Below are positions 7,153 through 10,108 of a stretch of DNA of 10,108 nucleotides, piece by piece. The first letter of the stretch is position 1. Each line of letters starts with the position of its first letter. This stretch comes from Oscillospiraceae bacterium (GTDB taxonomy: Bacteria; Bacillota; Clostridia; Oscillospirales; Ruminococcaceae): the NCBI GenBank assembly GCA_020024175.1, contig JAHHUB010000051.1, positions 1 through 10,108 on the forward strand, given 5' to 3'. The position numbers were made by a program, and so were the translations under genes. Under the pieces are notes generated by a model. It was not told the DNA's origin. It did not search any database and was given only the letters and a program-made list of their open reading frames with translations.

Positions 7153-7917
7153 TTATTCTTCAGTATTTTCACTGAGATTAATTATTTTTTCTGCCAAACT
7201 TCTGTAAACATCTTTCATATCGGAGTTTTCCAGTTTTTCAAATACAGTTCCGCCCTTTGCCTCAGCAGCCTGTATATCAGAAGAACGGGGAACATATTGT
7301 ATTACTGTTGTACCTATTTCATTTACAGCTTTATCTACAATTTGTTGTTCGTTTTCAATATTTTTGGCGTTTAAAATAAGTCCGCTGAGTTTTGCATAGC
7401 CTCTGTTTCCGAAATTTCTTATAGCCTGAGCAATATTGTCAGCTGCGTATAATGACATCATTTCTCCGGAAGAAACAATGAAAACTTCTCTTGCATAGCC
7501 TTCTCTGATAGGCATTGCAAAACCTCCGCAAACAACATCTCCCAAAACATCATATATTACAATGTCAGGTTTATAGGTTTCAAAGGCTTTTAATTCTTCC
7601 AATTTTTCAAAAGCAGAAATAATTCCTCTTCCTGCACAGCCTATTCCGGGTGTAGGACCACCTGATTCTACACATAACACCCCATTGTAACCCTCAAAAA
7701 CAATATCTGATAAAGAAAGGTCTTCTCCTTTGTTTCTCAGTTGTTCCAATACTGTGGGGATTCTTCTGCCACCCATAACCGTTTTTGTCGAATCGGCTTT
7801 CGGGTCACAACCCACCTGCATAACTTTATATCCTTTTTCAGCTAATGCTTCGGAAAGATTTGACGTTGTAGTTGATTTTCCTATACCGCCTTTTCCGTAA
7901 ATCGCAATTTTTCTCAT
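7153..7917 (-). CDS. NifH-like nitrogenase iron protein (electron donor ATPase)
   Basis: A 254-residue homologue of NifH, BchL and CfbC. These homodimers bridge one [4Fe-4S] cluster and use ATP to pass electrons to a component-1 partner. Seen here are Walker A GKGGIGKS (8-15), switch I CDPKADST (37-44), cluster cysteine Cys94 in GIGCAGRG, cluster cysteine Cys130 in DVLGDVVCGGFAMP, and the switch II Asp123. Arg97, matching the ADP-ribosylation site Arg100 of NifH, is present. All residues needed for electron transfer look intact. The length is slightly below NifH (about 290) because the C-terminus is short, as in other nitrogenase-like groups. It is the first gene of the operon. The ribosome site is AGGCAGG (7924-7930), six bases before the ATG. 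Its promoter region holds a palindromic operator just downstream of a TATAAT. The component-1 partners are four genes downstream, beyond the transporter. Family and role are secure; the final acceptor is not known. Confidence 0.95.
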   Translation of the reverse strand: MRKIAIYGKGGIGKSTTTSNLSEALAEKGYKVMQVGCDPKADSTKTVMGGRRIPTVLEQLRNKGEDLSLSDIVFEGYNGVLCVESGGPTPGIGCAGRGIISAFEKLEELKAFETYKPDIVIYDVLGDVVCGGFAMPIREGYAREVFIVSSGEMMSLYAADNIAQAIRNFGNRGYAKLSGLILNAKNIENEQQIVDKAVNEIGTTVIQYVPRSSDIQAAEAKGGTVFEKLENSDMKDVYRSLAEKIINLSENTEE

Positions 7918-7939
7918 ATTATACCTGCCTTTCCATTTT

Positions 7940-7957
7940 AGTTAGCTCTCGCTAACT
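7940..7957. promoter_or_regulatory. Palindromic operator before the NifH-like operon
   Basis: AGTTAGC-TCTC-GCTAACT is a perfect 7+7 inverted repeat with a four-base spacer. It repeats exactly, apart from the spacer, at 8100-8117 before the divergent AraC gene. It lies between the likely transcription start (about 7961) and the ribosome site of the NifH-like gene. A bound dimer there would block transcription, so repression is the simplest reading. Confidence 0.72.
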
Positions 7958-7967
7958 CACGTTTGAC

Positions 7968-7973
7968 ATTATA
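7968..7973 (-). promoter_or_regulatory. Candidate -10 box for the NifH-like operon
   Basis: TATAAT on the minus strand stands ten bases upstream of the operator at 7940-7957, giving an expected start near 7961 and a leader of about 44 bases. No good -35 box stands at 16-18 bases (17 bases upstream reads AATTAT). The promoter may therefore need an activator, for which the divergent AraC protein is the obvious candidate. The leader is too short for a cobalamin riboswitch. Another TATAAT at 7988-7993 also lacks a partner. Confidence 0.5.
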
Positions 7974-8064
7974 TCATATCTTTTTTCATTATAATTTCAG
8001 TTTATTTTTATATTTTTATAATTTATTATGATTTTAAAAATAATTTTGAGTATAAATATAAAGC

Positions 8065-8093
8065 TTGACATTTTGATTAATCTGAAATATAAT
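8065..8093 (+). promoter_or_regulatory. Consensus vegetative promoter of the AraC-type gene
   Basis: A perfect TTGACA (8065-8070) is separated by exactly 17 bases from a perfect TATAAT (8088-8093). Transcription would start near 8100, the first base of the operator AGTTAGC-N4-GCTAACT. The -10 box lies inside the left arm of the 44-bp palindrome. So strong a promoter with an operator at its start site fits a gene that is normally repressed. Confidence 0.85.
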
Positions 8094-8130
8094 TTTATTA
8101 GTTAGCATATGCTAACTAATAAAATTATAT
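8087..8130. repeat. Perfect 44-bp palindrome containing operator and -10 box
   Basis: Every base from 8087 to 8130 pairs with its mirror around the centre between 8108 and 8109, with no unpaired spacer. The core at 8100-8117 is AGTTAGC-ATAT-GCTAACT, the same operator as at 7940-7957. The outer arms are A/T only and hold a TATAAT on each strand (8088-8093 plus, 8124-8129 minus). No T-run follows, so it is not a normal terminator. It ends immediately before the GGAGG of the AraC-type gene. Confidence 0.93.
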
Positions 8131-8135
8131 GGAGG
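8131..8135 (+). promoter_or_regulatory. Ribosome binding site deciding the AraC-type start
   Basis: GGAGG lies five bases before the ATG at 8141. A second in-frame ATG at 8129 would overlap this site and the palindrome and has no ribosome site of its own, so the 8141 start is preferred. Confidence 0.85.
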
Positions 8136-8140
8136 ATACT

Positions 8141-8848
8141 ATGAGTTTTGAACTTTCACAACTTTTATATAATCAAAAGGATATTTGTGACGCATATAAA
8201 AACTGCGGAATTGAAAAAGCAATAGAATTAATCAGACAAAAACAGCAATATTTGATTCTTATTTCAGATGAGGATTTTACATCAAATGTCCTAGTTTTTT
8301 TAACCTCACTTAATAACAGCTTATATAATTACATACTTTTTAACAGTGATATTGAATCGGAGGATTTTTGTTTCAAAAACTATACTCCCAATTTAAACAT
8401 AAGTATGAATCATAAACTTGCAATAGATGAAGCCTATAAAATTCTGTCTTCATATGAGGATTTTATTCATCCTGCCAATCAGCAGAATAAGCATATTGAG
8501 TCAGCTTGTAAATATATATGCGACCATTTAAATGAGGATTTATCTTTGGAAAAAGTTGCATCAAACATTTATATAAGCAAATGTTATCTGTGTCAGCTTT
8601 TTTCTGACTATTCGCAAATGAAATTTTCTGAATATGTCAGAATACAAAGAATTGAGCTTGCAAAGTCCCTCCTTAAATGTGAAAATTACCCAATAGACAT
8701 TATTTCTCAAAAATGCGGATTTTCCTACTGCTCCTATTTTTCATCAACTTTTAAAAAAATTGTTGGAATTTCCCCGGAAAAATACAGAAAAATTCATAGC
8801 AAGAAAAATCCTTTGAACACTGTCAGTGAAATGCAACTGGTTTGTTAG
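8141..8848 (+). CDS. AraC-family transcriptional regulator, cysteine-rich
   Basis: A 235-residue regulator divergent from the nitrogenase-like operon. The C-terminal half (about 117-218) is an AraC/XylS DNA-binding domain. The first helix-turn-helix lies in LSLEKVASNIYISKCYLCQLF and the second in IDIISQKCGFSYCSYFSSTFKK, followed by the family's G-x-SPEKYRK. The N-terminal part (1-115) looks mostly helical and is not a recognisable cupin sensor domain. Eleven cysteines are present, seven of them within the DNA-binding domain, including Cys148-x-x-Cys151, Cys123-x3-Cys127 and Cys192-x4-Cys197. This is unusual and may reflect redox or metal sensing. The start follows GGAGG (8131-8135) and a consensus promoter. 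Its position suggests it controls the operon, probably as an activator since the operon promoter has a poor -35 box. AraC proteins normally bind direct repeats, so the palindromes may belong to another regulator. Confidence 0.88.
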   Translation: MSFELSQLLYNQKDICDAYKNCGIEKAIELIRQKQQYLILISDEDFTSNVLVFLTSLNNSLYNYILFNSDIESEDFCFKNYTPNLNISMNHKLAIDEAYKILSSYEDFIHPANQQNKHIESACKYICDHLNEDLSLEKVASNIYISKCYLCQLFSDYSQMKFSEYVRIQRIELAKSLLKCENYPIDIISQKCGFSYCSYFSSTFKKIVGISPEKYRKIHSKKNPLNTVSEMQLVC

Positions 8849-8903
8849 ACAATAAAACTTTTGACATTTATTTAAAAATTTTACAGATTATATTTCCATA
8901 AAC

Positions 8904-8943
8904 AAAAGCTTGCTGTCTGCTTTTACACAGACAGCAAGCTTTT
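8904..8943. terminator. Strong intrinsic terminator, probably bidirectional
   Basis: A perfect 16-bp stem (8904-8919 with 8928-8943) has an eight-base loop and the GC core GCTTGCTGTCTG. It is flanked by T-runs on both strands (CTTTTTAAG on plus, TTTTGTTTATGG on minus). It lies between the convergent AraC-type and TetR-type genes and would serve both. Confidence 0.93.
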
Positions 8944-9003
8944 TAAGTTTCTTTGCCAAAATCTTTTTTGTCCACCTTTTGATTTTATGGGTAAAAATAC
9001 TGC

Positions 9004-9612
9004 TTACTTAGAATTATCGCTGTTTAAAATCCCATACGGAAAAATTTGAGTTACATATAATTGTTTGATTTTCATAATTTCATTCTGATCTGTTATATTT
9101 TGACTTCGACAATACATATATACATTAAATGTGGATGTTATAAATAAATACAAAGCCAGTTCAGAATCAATTCCATCTTTTATTTTTCCGTTTTCGTACA
9201 ATTTATAAAATTTATTCTTATAGAATTTATCTTTGAGAAATGAGTAATACTCTCCAAAATAAAATTTTTGCATAACCAAGGGAGGAACTGTGCACCAGGT
9301 ATTTTCAAAAGCTTTTTCTTTTTCTGTTAAATGCTCACCTACAACATATTCAAACCAGTCGAATAAAGCATTTTCGTTTTCATCCTTGTACTTGTTCCAA
9401 ATTCTCATTTCAATTTCAATAATAAGATAAATATACAAGTCATCTTTGTCCTTAAAGTACTGATAAAAACTTCCAACAGGTATATCTGCTTTTGTAGTTA
9501 TATCCAATATAGAAACCTTCTCATATGGTTTTTCCAAAAACGCATCATATGATGCATTGATAATTCTTGTTTTTTTTTCATTTGTTAAATTAAAAAAAGG
9601 TTTCTTTGGCAT
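9004..9612 (-). CDS. TetR/AcrR-family transcriptional regulator
   Basis: A 202-residue one-component regulator. Residues 12-60 form the TetR DNA-binding domain: TRIINASYDAFLEKPYEK (first helix and turn), SILDITTKADIPVGSFYQYF (the helix-turn-helix) and KDKDDLY, all standard for the family. The rest is a helical ligand-binding and dimerisation domain rich in aromatic residues (Trp86, Trp106, many Phe and Tyr), which suggests a hydrophobic pocket. No ligand can be named. AAAGGAG (9621-9627) stands eight bases before the ATG. A perfect inverted repeat at 9647-9666 upstream is a likely operator, so autoregulation is probable. Upstream in the same orientation is a peptide-type ABC transporter ATPase gene ending 120 bases away, which may be its target. 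Downstream is the shared terminator at 8904-8943. Confidence 0.9.
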   Translation of the reverse strand: MPKKPFFNLTNEKKTRIINASYDAFLEKPYEKVSILDITTKADIPVGSFYQYFKDKDDLYIYLIIEIEMRIWNKYKDENENALFDWFEYVVGEHLTEKEKAFENTWCTVPPLVMQKFYFGEYYSFLKDKFYKNKFYKLYENGKIKDGIDSELALYLFITSTFNVYMYCRSQNITDQNEIMKIKQLYVTQIFPYGILNSDNSK

Positions 9613-9646
9613 AGTATTAACTCCTTTATAATTTATATCAGCATAT

Positions 9647-9666
9647 TAATCTGATACTTCAGATTA
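9647..9666. promoter_or_regulatory. Likely TetR-type operator
   Basis: TAATCTGA-TACT-TCAGATTA is a perfect 8+8 inverted repeat with a four-base spacer. It lies 35-54 bases upstream of the TetR-type start codon, just downstream of a TTGAAA (-35-like, 9669-9674 on minus). Size, symmetry and place suit autoregulation by the TetR protein. No convincing -10 box was found beside it. Confidence 0.6.
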
Positions 9667-9711
9667 TTTTTCAATATTATATACTATTATATATATTATT
9701 TTACTGAGTTT

Positions 9712-9730
9712 TAATAAAATTATTTTATTA
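9712..9730. repeat. A/T-only inverted repeat after the peptide transporter gene
   Basis: TAATAAAA (9712-9719) mirrors TTTTATTA (9723-9730) across three bases, just after the stop codon of the minus-strand ATPase gene. It contains no G or C and on that strand is followed by AAAACTCAG, so it is a weak terminator at best. The rest of 9613-9732 is AT-rich intergenic DNA. Confidence 0.3.
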
Positions 9731-9732
9731 CT

Positions 9733-10108
9733 TTAGTCATTGCAAAGGTGGCAGCTTACCATTCTGCCATTTTCCATTGTTTTATATTTTGGATATTCTT
9801 TAAAACATTTTTCACAAGCATATGGACATCTCTTTGCAAAATAACAACCAGGTCCCGGATTAATAGGTGTAGGAGGCTCTCCATCAATTTTTATAGGATT
9901 TCTTTCTTCATCTACATCTATTGATGCACAGTTTGACAGAAGAGCTTTTGTATATGGGTGCATTGGATTTTGTATTATATCTTCTGTTGTTCCTGTTTCA
10001 ACAATTCTTCCCAGATACATAACAGCAATTCTATCAGAAATATATCTTGTTGTTGCTATATCATGGCTGATAAATATAATGGATGTATCATGTTTTTTAA
10101 TCATATCT
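9733..10108 (-). CDS. Peptide/nickel ABC transporter ATPase, C-terminal part (OppD/OppF or DppD/DppF type), cut by window edge
   Basis: The last 124 residues of an ATPase that powers oligopeptide, dipeptide or nickel import. Visible are the strand and switch His of the ATPase core (IIFISHD), the D-R-I-A-V-M-YLGRIVE stretch typical of the family, and the C-terminal oligopeptide-transporter extension with NPMHPYTKALLS. The cysteine-rich tail follows (GCYFAKRCPYACEKC, then VSCHLC), a conserved element that I recall binding an iron-sulfur cluster in solved dipeptide transporters. Walker A, signature and Walker B lie beyond 10108. The frame stays open to the edge, and the Met at 10102-10104 is internal, not a start. 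Other transporter genes are probably further right. Whether it is the D- or F-type subunit cannot be decided from this part. Confidence 0.9.
   Translation of the reverse strand, partial: DMIKKHDTSIIFISHDIATTRYISDRIAVMYLGRIVETGTTEDIIQNPMHPYTKALLSNCASIDVDEERNPIKIDGEPPTPINPGPGCYFAKRCPYACEKCFKEYPKYKTMENGRMVSCHLCND

Noticed and set aside
6985..7374. Plus-strand open frame opposite the lipoprotein and NifH-like genes, and similar frames at 3853-4035, 4583-5057, 5886-6086 and 6663-7051
   Set aside because: Each lies antisense to a well-supported gene, has no ribosome site or recognisable motif, and has composition expected of a shadow frame.
840..7917. A nitrogen-fixation (nif) operon
   Set aside because: The component-1 pair lacks the FeMo-cofactor cysteine and half of the P-cluster cysteines, and no cofactor biosynthesis genes are present.
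7918..7961. Cobalamin or other riboswitch before the transporter operon
   Set aside because: The likely leader is only about 44 bases and is occupied by the operator; there is no room for such a structure.
8129..8140. ATG at 8129 as start of the AraC-type gene
   Set aside because: It overlaps the ribosome site GGAGG and the palindrome and has no ribosome site of its own; the ATG at 8141 is properly spaced.
8861..8894. TTGACATT after the AraC gene as promoter of a small RNA ending at the 8904-8943 hairpin
   Set aside because: The only good -10-like box (TATATT, 8889-8894) is 22 bases away, too far for a normal promoter.

Overview
The window looks like chromosomal DNA of a low-GC, Gram-positive anaerobe of the Clostridia type. 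The bases are AT-rich, ribosome binding sites of the AGGAGG kind stand before nearly every gene, one promoter fits the vegetative sigma consensus, and the proteins (lipoprotein binding protein, FecCD-type permease, AraC and TetR regulators, peptide ABC transporter) match that group. The sequence alone does not give a genus.

Layout. (1) 48-698, plus strand: a very AT-rich orphan gene for a protein with nucleotidyltransferase-fold motifs. (2) 840-7917, minus strand: a six-gene operon read right to left. The order is a NifH-like iron protein, a lipoprotein with two fused binding domains, a FecCD-type permease, its ATPase, then two nitrogenase component-1-like proteins. Gaps are 28 bases or less, several genes touch or overlap, and a strong terminator closes the operon at 801-831. 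(3) 7918-8140: a divergent regulatory region with two copies of the inverted repeat AGTTAGC-N4-GCTAACT, one before each gene. The right-hand copy is the core of a perfect 44-bp palindrome. (4) 8141-8848, plus strand: a cysteine-rich AraC-type regulator, ending at a strong terminator (8904-8943). (5) 9004-9612, minus strand: a TetR-type regulator with a likely operator upstream. (6) 9733-10108, minus strand: the C-terminal end of a peptide/nickel-type ABC transporter ATPase, cut by the window edge.

How the genes may work together. The operon pairs a three-protein nitrogenase-like reductase with an importer of the siderophore/haem/cobalamin class, and the importer genes lie between the reductase genes. 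The component-1 pair keeps only three cluster-type cysteines, all in one subunit, and lacks the FeMo-cofactor cysteine. No nif biosynthesis genes are present in the window. This resembles dark-operative protochlorophyllide reductase and other nitrogenase-like enzymes, not nitrogen fixation. My inference is that the cell imports a metal chelate or tetrapyrrole-like compound and reduces it, or uses the importer to supply the reductase. The substrate cannot be read from the sequence. The shared operators suggest that one dimeric regulator, possibly metal-responsive, controls both the operon and the AraC gene.

No stretch longer than 300 bases lacks a gene. I see no tRNA, rRNA, CRISPR array, insertion sequence or origin.
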